This document shows, piece by piece, positions 1 to 11,759 of a DNA stretch of 42,584 nt. A program made the translations under genes and the position numbers. The stretch is from Mesotaenium endlicherianum. Lineage: Eukaryota; Streptophyta; Zygnematophyceae; Zygnematales; Mesotaeniaceae. The notes below the pieces were generated by a model. The model saw only the letters and a list, made by a program, of their open reading frames with translations. It was not told the origin of the DNA and searched no databases. Within the stretch, counting starts at the first letter, position 1. Every line of letters starts with the position of its first letter. The stretch covers positions 494,061 to 536,644 of the forward strand of contig WELA01002985.1 in assembly GCA_009602735.1 (NCBI GenBank). Reading direction: 5' to 3'.

Positions 1-75
1 GGGGGGGGGGGGGGGGAGAGAGATAGAGAAGGGGAGAGAGACACAGAGGAGGAAAGGCACAGAGTGAAAGAGGGA
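1..75. repeat. Poly-G and GA-rich low-complexity start of the scaffold
   Basis: Sixteen G residues are followed by a purine-only GA-rich stretch to about base 75. It is a likely contig-break point and overlaps the 3' end of the open frame of the minus-strand gene, so translation there (a Ser/Leu/Phe-rich stretch) is probably not real protein. Confidence 0.9.
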
Positions 76-3000
76 GAGATAGGCGGAGATTGAACAGGAG
101 ATGGAGATCCCCACCCCTGAAGCGTCCAGGTGGCTCTGGGCTCTTGGCGGAGTGGCCAATATCGAAACACTGCTGCTGCCATCTGGCGCTCCAAGCTGAG
201 CACTTCCAACCCCCGCTCCGACTCCCACTCCTTCGGCGTTGCCTCTTGTTGATCTGCTGTGAGCACCTGATGGCAGATCCTGGCCCTTGTTGCCCACACT
301 GCCAGCCTCCCCGTTTGCCGCACCTCCCCCACCCCTTGCGGCATCCAGCTCCCCCTCTATTGCGCCGGCCCTGCTTGTTCCGCCATCGGCGCTAGCATTG
401 CCACGTGGCGCTCCGTGCCCCCCTTTCACTCTATCCCACACCTCCTCCGGGCTCTCCTCCTGCCTGTCCAGCTCATTAACAGCCAGCTCGCGAGCGCTCT
501 CCGCCCAGGCCGAGAGCGTGGCCTCTTCCTCCACCGCCACAACCGCCGCCGCCGCCGCTGCCCCCGCTGCTGCCGCTTCTGCTGCCGCTGCCGCCGTTGC
601 TGCCGCAGCCGTTGGCGCTGGTGCCTGTGGTGCAGGGCCTCCCTGCACTCCACGGATGCCAACTGGCAGGGGGGCGGCGGCAGGTGCGGAAGTACCAGCT
701 GTCAGCACATTGTGCTGCACAGGACTTCTCAACCCTGCTGTTCTTGCGGCGCTGGGCGGTGCTGCAGCCGCGGGCGTGGAGGCGCTATCTGAGGGCACAG
801 CCTGCTGCAAAGGAGTCCCAGTCACGGCGGCTGTGAAGACAACAGACGGAGCTGGGCTGGGCGTAGCGTTGCTAGCTGTCGGCACCGGCGTAGCACCAGC
901 TGTCAGCACTGACGCGGCGTCAACCGGCGCTGGTGACAACACGCCGGGCGATGGGGCAGGCGCTTTTTCTTGGCGCCCAAGGGTGGCAGCCTTCTTGCTA
1001 GCGCACACCGCGAGCGCCACCCCCAGCTTCGATGCCTGCGATGGTCGCCCTTTCAAAAACGAGGGCTGATCCTTCACCTCCTCCTCCTCCGGGGCTTTGG
1101 CTGGGATTGAGGTGTCGGTGCCCGGGCCGCGCAAGCTAGGAGCCTCCAGGGCCTCTTCAGACTGCAGCGAGCCAGGGGGATCGACTCCTTTTCTGGAGCT
1201 CCTCCGTGGGGACACCGCCGGTCTCTGGGGGGTGTTCTCAGCAGAAGAAGCAGCTGCCTTTGCTGACGTCAAACCTTCCCCCACCGGAGCGGCAAGAGTT
1301 GGCAGTGAGGGGGGTTTCAGGCCCACGCCGTTCTCCAGAGCCTTCGCCAGCTCTGCTGGGTGAGGGGTGCCTGCAACGACGTCCTCGGCTGCAGCTGCTG
1401 CAGTTGCGTCGGCGCCTGAAGAGCTTGCGCCTGCTGCTGCAACCAAGCCTGAGCCTGCCTCTTCTTTTGTGGCCGCAGCTAAAGCTGCTGCTCCCAAAGC
1501 TGCTGCTTCTAAAGCTGTCGGAAGGCTAGCAACGGCGGCAGCCGGGCCTGCTGCGTTGGCGGCAGAGCCAGTGGGAGCTAAGCACGTCACTGTCAGAGCA
1601 GCACCGACAATGAGAGCTGCAACTGCGCCTCCTTCTCCTCTTCCTCCCTCCCCTCCTGTCCCTCCTGCCCCTCCCATCCCTCCTTTGCCTCCCTCGCGTG
1701 CCTCGGCCGTGCCTGCCTCAGATGGTAAGGCTGGCTGTACCGCTGCTTTCCCCACTCCAGCTGCCGGAGCCTGCTCTGCCGCCGTCAGCTCAGCAGCTCG
1801 CTCAACAGCCGCCAGCTCAGCCAAGGCCTGCTCTGTCAGCTGAAGCCCTCCCGTGTGCCTCATGCCTCGCCCTTTTTCTGCTGACAGACCCGCACTGGCT
1901 ACGCGGGCAGGGCCTTGTGCAATGACAGGTGGCGTTGCTGGAGAAGAGCTCTCCCCCAGGTTCACCCCTTCCCGCCCTGACAGGCCTAACACAAAGCTGC
2001 CAAATGGCGTCCCTGAACTGGCCCCTCCTCCTGGATTGCGCACGGCGATGGGTACTCCAAACCCGCCCCCAACGTAGTAGTCCCTTGCAGCGACAGCTGT
2101 CGCCTCTGCCTCCGCCAGACCCTTCAGCACAGACCCCTTCCTCGCCTTCTTTCTCGCCCTGTTCTGTTCTCGCCTCCTCTCGGCCTCGGTCTGGACCTCT
2201 AGGTGGCCAAAACCGCCGGAGGAACGGTCAAATGTAAAAGCAGCAGGTTGGCCCAAGGTCCCGACAGCACCTGCCTGCTTTGCTCTATTTCTTCCGAGAT
2301 GAGTAGATCCTGGCTGTCCAGAAGGAGGGCTGAAAAGGAAGCTGCTCGGCTCCCCAGCAGAAAACCCTGACAAACCAAGAGCAGGCTTCTTGTGTCTTGA
2401 TTTTAAGCTACCCCTCTGCTTGCCCTCTCCCTTATTCAAGTGGCTGCAGCCTGCGCACCTGTAGAAGGCCTGTCGTCTCACATATCTTTTTTTGGTCTTT
2501 TTCTTTACTGGAGTTTTTGCTTCGCTCAGCTCCGGATCAGAGACTAGTCTCAAGCTCTTGTCTGTAGCGGTATCCGCCTTAGGGGGAGACAAGTGGACTA
2601 CTTTGAAGGTTCCAGGCAACAGTGGAGCTTCACACCTGCCCCCATGATGATCAGCAACAAGATGTGGGTGAATAAGCAGGCGAAGAGCATGCATATGACA
2701 CACCTTAAGTCCAGGTTAATGTAATACATTCAGCTTCAACTCTCCAAACGTAACAGAAACCAATACGGAGGAAGGTTAATGGAACTGCAAGGCCAAAAAC
2801 GCCATGATGACGAGATAATAAGGTGCAGCATCTCATGCAAACGTCATGAACCACTCCCGCGACAAGCAGAACTGAATGCTTCCAAGAGACCGTATTGTTC
2901 CACGTAGAGTCAGAAGGGTAGTCTGCGCCAATCACGACACCTCACTCTTACTTGTCGCAAGTTTGATGTAATATTTCAGGTGAAGGCTGCAGTCCATGGT

Positions 3001-3154
3001 ATTCAGCAATACTCTGAAGGCGGACACTAAGATGTGTTGCAACTGGCGGTGAAACTCGTGCAAGTGCTTTGGCGGCTTCCCACAAAAAGTGTACTCTTTG
3101 CTGCACAGGAATTGCTGGGGCGTTCTTTGATGCCCGTAGAGGCACAGCTGCCAT
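1..3154 (-). CDS. RPR2/Rpp21/SNM1-type zinc-ribbon protein with giant disordered tail (3' partial)
   Basis: Two exons on the minus strand. Exon 1 runs 3154-2952 from an ATG. Its last codon is split (AA|gtaaga) and joins the acceptor gggggcag|G at 2635, giving an in-frame Cys-Asp-Lys-Cys. The 316-nt intron is canonical. The spliced product has an N-terminal helical segment (about residues 18-55, motif VHFLWEAAKAL), then C66-x2-C69 followed by EAPLLPG, a Lys-rich loop, and C128-x2-C131 followed by SHLNKG. That order matches the RNase P Rpr2/Rpp21/SNM1 domain (two helices plus a zinc ribbon), a protein subunit of RNase P/MRP that acts in tRNA and rRNA processing; whether this protein does so is inference. 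After about residue 145, exon 2 stays open for over 700 codons of Ala/Gly/Pro/Ser-rich, probably disordered sequence, and leaves the window at base 1. Rpr2-type subunits are usually far shorter, so the tail is odd. The true 3' end or last donor is not visible. Confidence 0.72.
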
Positions 3155-6100
3155 ACCACTTATCAAAAGCTCTCGTCTCCTTTGCCATCCATTGCTATGT
3201 TACTAACCTTCGTAGTCACCTTCGTCTCCACATGATATGCTTCCTCAAGTGGTGAACTAAAAGACCTGCACTGAGGTAATAGACATGCTAGGGCAGCTTA
3301 ATTGGCTCCGTCGATATTCAAATTTCGGCTCCAGCTTCGAGACCGGATTAACTGATATCTCCCGTTGTTGAAAATGCTGCGGCTCCAATGTTTTCTTCGG
3401 TTCCAGTATTTTCTTTTTAGGCAAAGAGGACATATAGCACCAGCTCGATCGGGCAAGCTCAGGCAGGCTCAACAGGCTCAGATGGACCTCCCGATCTCGT
3501 GAAGATGTTCTGCTTTGAAGGATCCGACACAAGCAGACGAGAATAACGAAGTCCAACAAGCTCCAACATTTGAAGTTCAAACTGTGTCCAATTCTGCTCA
3601 CAATACAGCGCAACACTGAGGAGCTCTGCAAATGCCCCCAATATAGCTGGGCCGTACGTAAGCGATACATAGCAGGCGACAAGTGTACGCAGATGCTTAA
3701 GCGCATGAAAAGGCATGCTAAAAGTCACCGCAGCCAGATACTTCACAGTGGGCAAAGTGCTTTTGGGTGAGCGCCATGAGGTCCAAAAAAGTCCACATGC
3801 AGCGTTGCAAACCATAAGAGCCACTACACCAGAAATGTAAAGAGACAACTTATATGCAGCAGGGAATTAATTATGTTTTCAATGATTGTCAAGGTTGGCA
3901 GGTGGTGTTGCAGTTTAAGTTCCGTAAATTAGTTGTCCGGGCTGAGGTGAAATTGGAGGCTAGCTCCCTCTTTATTACTAGGAAGAGGAATCATGAGCAC
4001 AGTAATTGAGGTTGAACAATTAACTCGGTGGATGAAGAGCATCTAGAAGTAGCTTGCCTCCTTCTGGTTGATTTCCCAATTCTTGTGGCAATTAAGAGGT
4101 GCATAACGTGCGTGGGTTTTAACGTAGCTTCCTTGTTGCGTAATTTATAGTTTAGTCTAGACATCACAGTGGCTAATGGGAGTTGCATACTTCTCCTATT
4201 GAGAAGCATTATAGTGCGGCCGGTGGGGCCAAAGTACATTAATTATGGCTGAGAGGCCCCAAGTACTCAAGAAGCAATCTTGTGAATCCTCTCCAATGTA
4301 GCCTGGGTAACTTAATTGGCTCCCATCCGTTACATGTGTGCATCCATGTTCCGTATGATGTGGGTCATGCTGTGTGCAGTCCTCTTTTGAGCTCTCGCTT
4401 TGTGTCTTGAAGCGCCATGATACTGCATGTCGGGCGAAAACACTGGTGTAAGGAGATGTTGTGTACATGGGTTATGCTATGAAACTTGCACTAAATACAT
4501 TCAGAGTATGAAGCTGCATGGAAACTTCTTGAGGTGGATCGAGCCATATAACAACAATGATTATCTTGCATTTGGATGTCAGAAATGCCTTGAGACAGCC
4601 AAAGCTTTTGTACTATATACGAGCCTCTGGTCAAATACAAGGCAGAGATTGAAATAGACAAAGATGTTTCATGGCAAGGCGAGGCACATGCAGTATTTTG
4701 CAAGTGTTCTCCATGTCTCTGCTGGTATACTTTGTCTCAGATTCTGTGGTTCTCTATATATATATTGATGCAATTAAAATAGACCAAACAGCTTCCTGGC
4801 ACTAGTTCACAAGCTTTTCTATTCTTTGTAAAATAATATTCATTTAAATAGGTGGCTTGGGGTGCCCTCCTAGCTAGCAGGCCACGCAAGCGAGAGGTGA
4901 GGGGGGAGGTGGGGACGGAGTCAGGGATCCTCAGGACCTGAAGGGGGGACAGAAAGGAAAGGGGAGGTAGAGGAAGGGGCAAGGCTGCTACTGGAGACGG
5001 ATAGTAAGTGTGGCTTTTGTAATTGTGCGGCAAATGATGCTTGCAAGCTCTTTTGTTAAGGTCTCTGCCAGTTGATGTGACGCATGTAAATTCCTCTTGG
5101 AAGACCCAATCATAAGTCATCCAAATGTTTTGACGTTTAGTTACTGCCATCAATTGTACATGTTTACTTGCCCAACTTCGTCATTTATGGACAAGTCTTA
5201 TAGTAAGATATACATGTATTATAGGTTTTCTAACGGCATATTGTATATTCGAGCATCAGGTCAACATGTTTCACAACATATACTGTGATCATATAGCCAT
5301 TCTATCATGTGAGGACCCTCATTTTTACATGACAAGAGGTTACACATAATTGTCGCTGTCCACTTGTTGACACTTCAGAAACTTTGTGAAACCATTTCAT
5401 CACCTGTCACATGGTAACTATGGATTATAAGGGATTTTTTCCTATCTAGCACTTTTGCATGAAGGTGCAACCAAGGAATTATCATTTAAGAGCTTCTTCT
5501 ATATTTACAAGTGGCTCATTTCTCCACTTTTTTCAAAAGTACATATAGATAACAACAAACAAATTCTAAGCATATCATGGAACTCGACTATATGCAATGT
5601 CTAACCTTGACTATTGCTTACAATGATACGAATCCTTGTCTTTTTTCGTCAACAATATATGTCAATGGTTGTGTGGCTTCGTCTAGCCAAGGTCGTGATA
5701 TGCTGTTGCTCTACAAAGTATCATATGTTGCTTATTGCCACCACATGTTATCAATGTTACATGAAGGATAATGAGCACGATTCAGTTGTCTTGTTATATT
5801 TTGAAAATGCACCTGATTTCTCACAATAAAGGCCTCTGGGTTGCCAACATGCATTGCAAGCTGACGGCTAAGTACCGCACGACCAACTGCACCATGATGT
5901 GTTTGTTGACTAATCTATGCCATACTGTAAGGCGGGCATAATTAGATTATAATTAGAGAGTAAAAACACCTCTACATGAGGATCAATTGAATGTTAGAGT
6001 TTGTAAGAGAATTCAGCTTTTGAAGAATATCATGTTGAAAGAAGCTTTTCTGTATGTCTTGTTTGCAGAATGAAGGTTCAGTCAACCAAACTGACCTTTA

Positions 6101-8104
6101 TATCTAAGCTTCTAAATTCTCTATCTCTTTTGTTTTACAAATGAAGTTTATTGCACATGCTTGATCAATGCATCTCAAGTGCTTGTCACTTGTCAGTGAG
6201 ACTGAAACACTAAGATGCAATGTATGTGGCTAAAACAAGTCAAACTGAATGTCAAAATTTAATTGACTAATAATGACAAGTGACTAGTAACTGGTAAGTG
6301 TGAATGAAACTAGCCTAGTCACAGGTCCATAGACTCAGTCTAGTGTGAATTGGGCCTAAGTCTTAAGGTCAACTTATAGGAATGACAAATAAGTTTGACT
6401 AACGTCTAGCCACAAAGAGTCAAGTCCACTAATGGTCAACTCTAGAGGTCAACTGGCTGTAATTGAAGGGGTCAGTCAACATCCTTTTCTACATATTCAA
6501 TAGATGCACACAATAATCATATACCCATGCAGGTTGTAGGCTTGGATTGCCACACGAGCAAAATCAATTTTAAATAATATTAAATGTCATTGCGGGCTGT
6601 AGAAGTAGGTCATAACATGCTATCTCATACATACAATAGACCACTCACAAGTCATAGATGTCCTCTAACGCTACTTGTGATGGCGCATGCACCACATGTG
6701 TAATTGATGCTCTATATATTTCTATGAATCAAATTTCTATGAATCGAAAAATTCTCATAACAACAATATGAAAGACGCCAACATTAAGGAAACAGCGAGT
6801 GTTGCTTTAAGAACTCCCAAGGTCACAAATTCTCCTTGCCGTCATTCTGGCGAGCTTGTTTACATCTGAACAAGAATCATCAAGAAATAGGCACTTCAGT
6901 CCGCAAAAGAAGATACATGTTTGGTTCATCGAAATTCAGAATCTTGCTTAATTGCGACGGTTTGATCAAAATTAAAAGTACGAATGTACCTGCTAGAAAA
7001 AAAAATCCTATACATAACTCTCCTAAACAAAACACTCCTACACAAAATACTCCCACGCGGACGGTGTGACCGAAAAACGCGATTTAGCCGCATTGTACTG
7101 TTCACACTTGGAATAGCTTCAAAAAGTACAGTCTTAGAAAAGGTAAGACGAACGTTACAAATTGATGGGGGTCATACTCTTAGACCACATATGATGAAAG
7201 AGTCGTGTAGTGCATAAGTCGTGCATAACGACTTGTGCCGTACACACATCACATGAAACTCAAAATGGCCTTTTGAGGACATTTAGGGGCAGTTTTGTAC
7301 TTTTTACCGCCGCTTCTGACGGATTTTGTTGAAAATGTCTATACTTTCATATTCAGGTATATATGCCTGTTTTCCGTCTTCTCCAAAAATTTCCGCCCAT
7401 TCAGAGTTGTATTCAGTGAGATATTCAATTTTTGGTGATATGTATATATATGGTCACGGAAGGCAAAACACTCTATTTGTCACAAATTTTGCATGCCAAT
7501 GTGCAGGTCACCATGGCTTCCACATGTGCCCAATTGGACTGAAATTTTATGCACCCTTTTGTGTCCCTATGATGAACATGTGCAACTAAGAACACTTGTG
7601 TTTTGACAAATTTTGGAGGAGCTAAACACGTGCAAATATTGCCAGATTTCAAAGTTCGCATGTAATAAATTAGTATATTGGTAGATATAATATTCATTTA
7701 AATAGAATAATTGATTATGTTCAGTCTGCTAGACTTTAGTTAATATTCAGTCTGCTGGACTTCAAATAATAACCAGTATATCGACTCAGCCGAGAGCAGC
7801 AGGCTGAAGTCAACTTAGGTCAGCTTGCTGACACATTCTCCAGCTGACTTCCGTACTCGATAGCAGCGAACTGCCTAGATATGCATCTAAGTGTGGTCTG
7901 CTAAATGAATGGCCAGATGACATCCTTTGGGTAGATGACGATTCGGGATGATGGGAGATGGCGGTGGATTTGGTTAACCGAGGTCCTACCAACGTGGTTA
8001 ACTCCCGGGTAGGCGGTGCCATCGCACTGGCCGTTGAACAGTAAACTCATTCCATGTACATATGCTAGGCATTGCTCTCAAGTTCGGCATTCGGAAACAA
8101 GGCC
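3155..8104. other. AT-rich intergenic region without a supportable gene
   Basis: All open frames here are under about 150 codons, have no recognisable motif and no matching splice pattern. The base composition is clearly more AT-rich than the flanking coding blocks. The 5' UTR and promoter of the Rpr2-type gene must lie at the left end of this stretch on the minus strand, but no convincing TATA box or other element can be assigned. A sub-stretch at 6190-6480 is dense in GTCAAC/GACT words (see findings). Confidence 0.6.
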
Positions 8105-8631
8105 AACTCTGTAGTGAAACAGATAGATAAAGTACTTAGTGAAATAGAATACTTTATTCAAGACAAGGATCTTTGAACACAAGTGGTAGCTTCTTGAAAG
8201 AGAGATGGCTTCTTGAAAGTTAATATATTTCTGGATTTTGGCGAGTACAAGAGTGATTCTGGAATGTCTTTCTATGTTCTAGCTCTTGTTTATATACTTG
8301 CTGATTTCTAAAAAAGTGTATGTTGACGTGTTGGCACCCAACACATCCCAAAACTTGCCACCTCTTTCTAGAATAATGTACACATGTCTTTTTGACCTAA
8401 AATGGCACATTTGACTTTTGCCACATGGAGTTCTTCTAGGTCTTTCCTCTAACTTCGAAAATGCCTTGGAAGGTTCAAAGGACATGAACAAAGTTACTAG
8501 AGTACCTATTCACACTTGACTCCACACAATAATACTCCACACTTGACTCCACACAATACTACTCCAAATATATTTGAAAATATTAAAATATATGCAAACT
8601 AATATATAATAACTCAAATCACTACAAACTC
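8105..8631 (-). mobile_element. Solo LTR of Ty3/Gypsy family C with target-site duplication
   Basis: A 517-bp LTR (8110-8626) in reverse orientation relative to the family C LTRs at 20525 and 21594. It has the family's inverted termini TGTAGTG and CACTACA. It is bounded by a perfect 5-bp duplication, AACTC, at 8105-8109 and 8627-8631. No internal element sequence remains, so it is a solo LTR left by LTR-LTR recombination. It is inserted in or just upstream of the 5' LTR of element A. Confidence 0.9.
8512..8565. repeat. 27-bp tandem duplication inside the solo LTR
   Basis: Two consecutive near-identical 27-mers (8512-8538, 8539-8565) contain the word ACTTGACTCCACACAA. The other two family C LTRs carry a single version, which explains most of the extra length of this LTR. 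Confidence 0.85.
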
Positions 8632-8894
8632 TCATGTACAGCTTACTGAGAGAACCTGAATCCAAGGTGAGAAGCCATTGATATGCACTGTCTTCTAGCC
8701 TTGCTTATGTATGAGTTTATTGATTGCATTACGGATGCTAGTTTACTTGCATTTGACTTGCGAGTATGGTCCACTGCTAGTGTGTTATCTTTTGCTGTTT
8801 AATCAATTAACAGAAAATACCATAGAGATTACTTGCTGATATAAAGATCTTCATTAATTGTTAATCGCTTGTTTGGTAAGTCGATTCATTTCAG

Positions 8895-8906
8895 TGGTAT
8901 CAGAGC
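8895..8906 (+). promoter_or_regulatory. Primer-binding site of element A (initiator tRNA-Met type)
   Basis: TGGTATCAGAGC lies one base after the LTR-terminal CA. It is the classic plant retrotransposon PBS, complementary to the 3' end of initiator methionine tRNA, and it fixes the strand and the 5' LTR end of element A. Confidence 0.9.
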
Positions 8907-8966
8907 AGTTATCACAGTTTTCTTTGTAAGGTAAGGACAAGGTCTCAAACTAGCAACTCCCCAGAC

Positions 8967-10397
8967 ATGGAGAATCAGGATAACTAGAATGTTGAAAACC
9001 AGGTTGAAAGCCATGTAGCGGGAACCCGTACTTATTCTGAAGCAGTGGCAGATACTACAGCTAGAGAGGCTGCAGATGAGGCAGCTGCTATTGCTGCAGT
9101 CGCAGCACAGCAGGCTGAGGAAGGAATAGTCAGATTAGAAGCCAAACAATTAGCAAAAGCTGCTGAAGAAATTGAAAGGAGGGAAGGACAGCCAGCGGAC
9201 GAGCGCACTGTCAAAGAACTTATGGCAGCAAGGGCCAGTGTTCTGAACCCACCTCCTGCTGTACAACTTAATGTGCCTCTAGGTCAAATTCGTGACCGGC
9301 TGAATGCGGCAGGAATTGCTGTTGCAGGAGCGAGAGGGACTCTTGAGGACACTACTCAGCGAGTGGATGCCACTGCTGCTGCTAGACTCCCACCTCAGAG
9401 AGTAGATTTGGGAGCATTATTTGTGCAAATGCAATCGCAAATGGCGAGCATGTATCAGTCCCAACAGGAAGACAAAAGAATCATTATGTCCCTACTGCGG
9501 GACGAAGACCAACTGGGTTCTCAAACCACTGGTGGTGGTGGCAGAGGGCCTAGTAAGCCTAAGCCGAAACCTCCCCAGGACTATGATCCTAAGGGAAACA
9601 AAAAGTATTATCTGATCAAATTTCTCGCTGATGTTGAGCAGTGGCTGGAGAACTACCCAGAGCTGCAAGATTACGAGAAGGTCAGGCACACTGGTGCTCT
9701 ACTGAAAGGCAATGCAGCAGACTGGTGGATGTATTGGAAAGGAGAGCGTAAGGCTCAGCATCTCGGTGACCCTACTTGGGTAGAGTTTGTCGAGAAATTG
9801 CATGAGAAGTTTGATGTCATCAATCAGCAGGAGAAAGCTACCTATGCAATGATCTCCTTGACACTGAAGCAGACCACTTCAGTTGCTGAGATTGCTCAAA
9901 AGTTCCAGGAGAACATGATGAAGCAGCCAGAGTTGCCAGAGCGGTGTAGGATAGCATACTTCAGGTATGGCTTGAAATCCAAAGTCTCTGGTCATTTTGC
10001 TGAAAAGAAGTATGAGAAACTGGCTGACTTGATTCAGGACGCTGATGCCTGGGATCAACAGTAGTTCAATCAGAAGCGCCAGAGTAATGCTTTGGTGTCT
10101 AAGATTGTCAAAAAGTCCCACGATTCCTACAATGCAATTGAAGGAGACCAGGCTGAGGATGATCAGGGTGATGAGTGCGAGTATGAGTATAATGCTATAC
10201 AGTCTAGAGGGAGAGGTGGTCACTCTCGAGGTGGCTACAAAAGAGGTGGTGGGAGGACTAAGCCCAGACCAGCATCAGCAAAATCTATTTGCTTCCATTG
10301 CCAGCAGCTGGGCCACTACAGAGAGCAGTATCTTAGCAAGCACCTTCCAAAGGTCGAGAGGAAAGGCCAGCCTTTAAAAGACAGCAACAGTAAGTAA
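8967..10397 (+). pseudogene. gag: Element A gag polyprotein, interrupted
   Basis: The natural ATG is at 8967, but codon 7 is TAG (8985-8987). The same frame then runs open from 8988 to a second TAG at 10062-10064 and continues to TAA at 10395. Visible parts are an Ala/Glu-rich N-terminal coiled region, a Ty3-type capsid core (motifs FLADVEQWLENY, GNAADWWMYW) and a basic Arg/Gly region. These are followed by a zinc knuckle CFHCQQLGHYREQY whose last Cys is Tyr, so the CCHC motif is damaged. Both TAGs sit where Gln would fit. Gag would form the particle and bind RNA; this copy could not make full-length protein without suppression. Confidence 0.8.
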
Positions 10398-11759
10398 TCC
10401 AGTCTACTGACTGCGAGGATGCTAGAGATAGTGAGTCGTCACTAGCTGCCCTCGTAGCAGGTATTATGGGTCTTGCTGAACTGGATTCACTATGCATGCC
10501 TGACAACCAGATAAAGGAGACCATCAACAATATAGACCTCCAGAGAGTGCACACTCTGGATGATCTTGTTCCACCTAATGTTCAACATTTCCTTGCTAAG
10601 TCAGGAGAACAATGCGAAAGTCAGGAAAGGCCAGTCCCCCTTATTCTACTGCATTGCATGATTGCTGGTAGGAAGGTGAGGGCATTTGTTGACGGAGGGG
10701 CGTCACATACTTTCATCCATAAAGACTTAGTTAAGCGGCTAAAGCTGCATATTGTCACCCAAGGGAATAGAAAAGTATTCCTTGGAGATGCCTCAAGTGT
10801 CCCAGGAGGAATTATAACCAAGCCTATGAGGTCCAGTTAGGTTCCGGCATTGCAGATCTAACTGAAACGCTTACACTTGAGGTAATCAACATTGGCTTTT
10901 ATAATCTTGTGCTAGGCAGGTCCTAGCTTAGTAGACATCAAGCTGAAGTGTGTTGGAGCAGAGGTACAGTTAAAGTGAGAGGAGCCAGTAATGGGCAGAC
11001 TAACTTGGCACCCACCAGTGCTCTTCCTCTTGTCCTGTGTGGATGGCAAATGAAGGATCCTAAATGCAATGGAGTTCATTAAAAGCTGGAACCAGAAGGA
11101 AGACAAAATGTTCTGTCTGCTGCTAAGAGAGGTACCTCCTCAACCTGAAGAAGTGGTGGAGAAAAAGGTAAGCCCTCCGGAGCACCCTACTGCTGCAAAA
11201 ATTGTTGCTCAGTACATGGATGTATTTAATATGCCTCCAGGACTACCCCCTAAGATGGAAGTAGATCATAGGATTGATTTATTACCTGGGAGTCAGCCAC
11301 CCTGGCAACGCGCTTATGGCTTGTCTTATGTGGAGAGCGAGGAGTTGAAAACACAAATTGCAGAGCTTGAGGAAAAATGGTTATATTTCCCCCAGTAAAT
11401 CACCTTATGGCGCACCCATCCTATTTGTTAAGAAAAAGGATGGAAGTATGCGGATGTGCGTTGATTACAGAGCTCTTAACAAAATTACAACAAAGAACAA
11501 GTATGCTTTACCCAGAATTGAGGACTTGCTTGATACCCTATCTGGTGCTAAAGTGTTCAGTAAAATAGATCTCAAGAGTGGTTATCATCAAATCAGAATT
11601 GCTAAGGGGGATGAACACAAGACTGCCTTCCGCACACGTTATGGACACTATGAGTTTAATGTGATGCCATTTGGACTGACTAATGCTCCTGCAACCTTCA
11701 TGGGTGCTATGAATGACATTTTCATACCTAACTTGGATAAGTTTGTGCAAGTCTACCTG
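10398..11759 (+). pseudogene. pol: Element A pol: protease and N-terminal half of reverse transcriptase
   Basis: The frame changes several times. About 10466-10840 holds an aspartic protease with the DGGASH active-site triad (FVDGGASHTFIH). About 10825-11040 continues it in another frame, with TAG (10924-10926) where relatives have Trp after LGRP/LGRS. About 11069-11398 and 11358-11759 hold RT fingers/palm with [32 protein letters not shown] and [12 protein letters not shown]. The gene is cut at codon Leu of VQVYL, immediately before the catalytic Asp-Asp, where the LTR of element B starts. RNase H and integrase are absent. Non-functional. Confidence 0.85.

Larger units (their letters stand above)
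8632..11759 (+). mobile_element. Ty3/Gypsy element A, decayed and truncated
   Basis: This plus-strand element consists of the end of a 5' LTR (finishing CA at about 8893), a primer-binding site, gag, protease and the first part of RT. It stops at 11759 where element B begins. Its outer LTR boundary cannot be fixed because the solo LTR at 8110-8626 interrupts that area and no 3' LTR is present. The reading frame is broken by several stops and frame changes, so the element is defective. Confidence 0.85.

Noticed and set aside
287..1843. Long plus-strand Ala/Pro-rich open frames (287-1069, 1367-1843 and others)
   Set aside because: They are shadows of the continuous minus-strand exon (2635 to 1), which is open far longer and is tied by an exact splice to a recognisable zinc ribbon.
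2705..2935. Minus-strand 76-codon frame containing CMRCC, a possible second zinc motif
   Set aside because: It lies within the intron 2636-2951 of the Rpr2-type gene; the exact codon-split splice bypasses it.
3257..3848. Minus-strand frames of 129-149 codons upstream of the Rpr2-type gene
   Set aside because: They overlap in different frames, have no motifs or splice borders joining them to the gene, and lie in AT-rich DNA.
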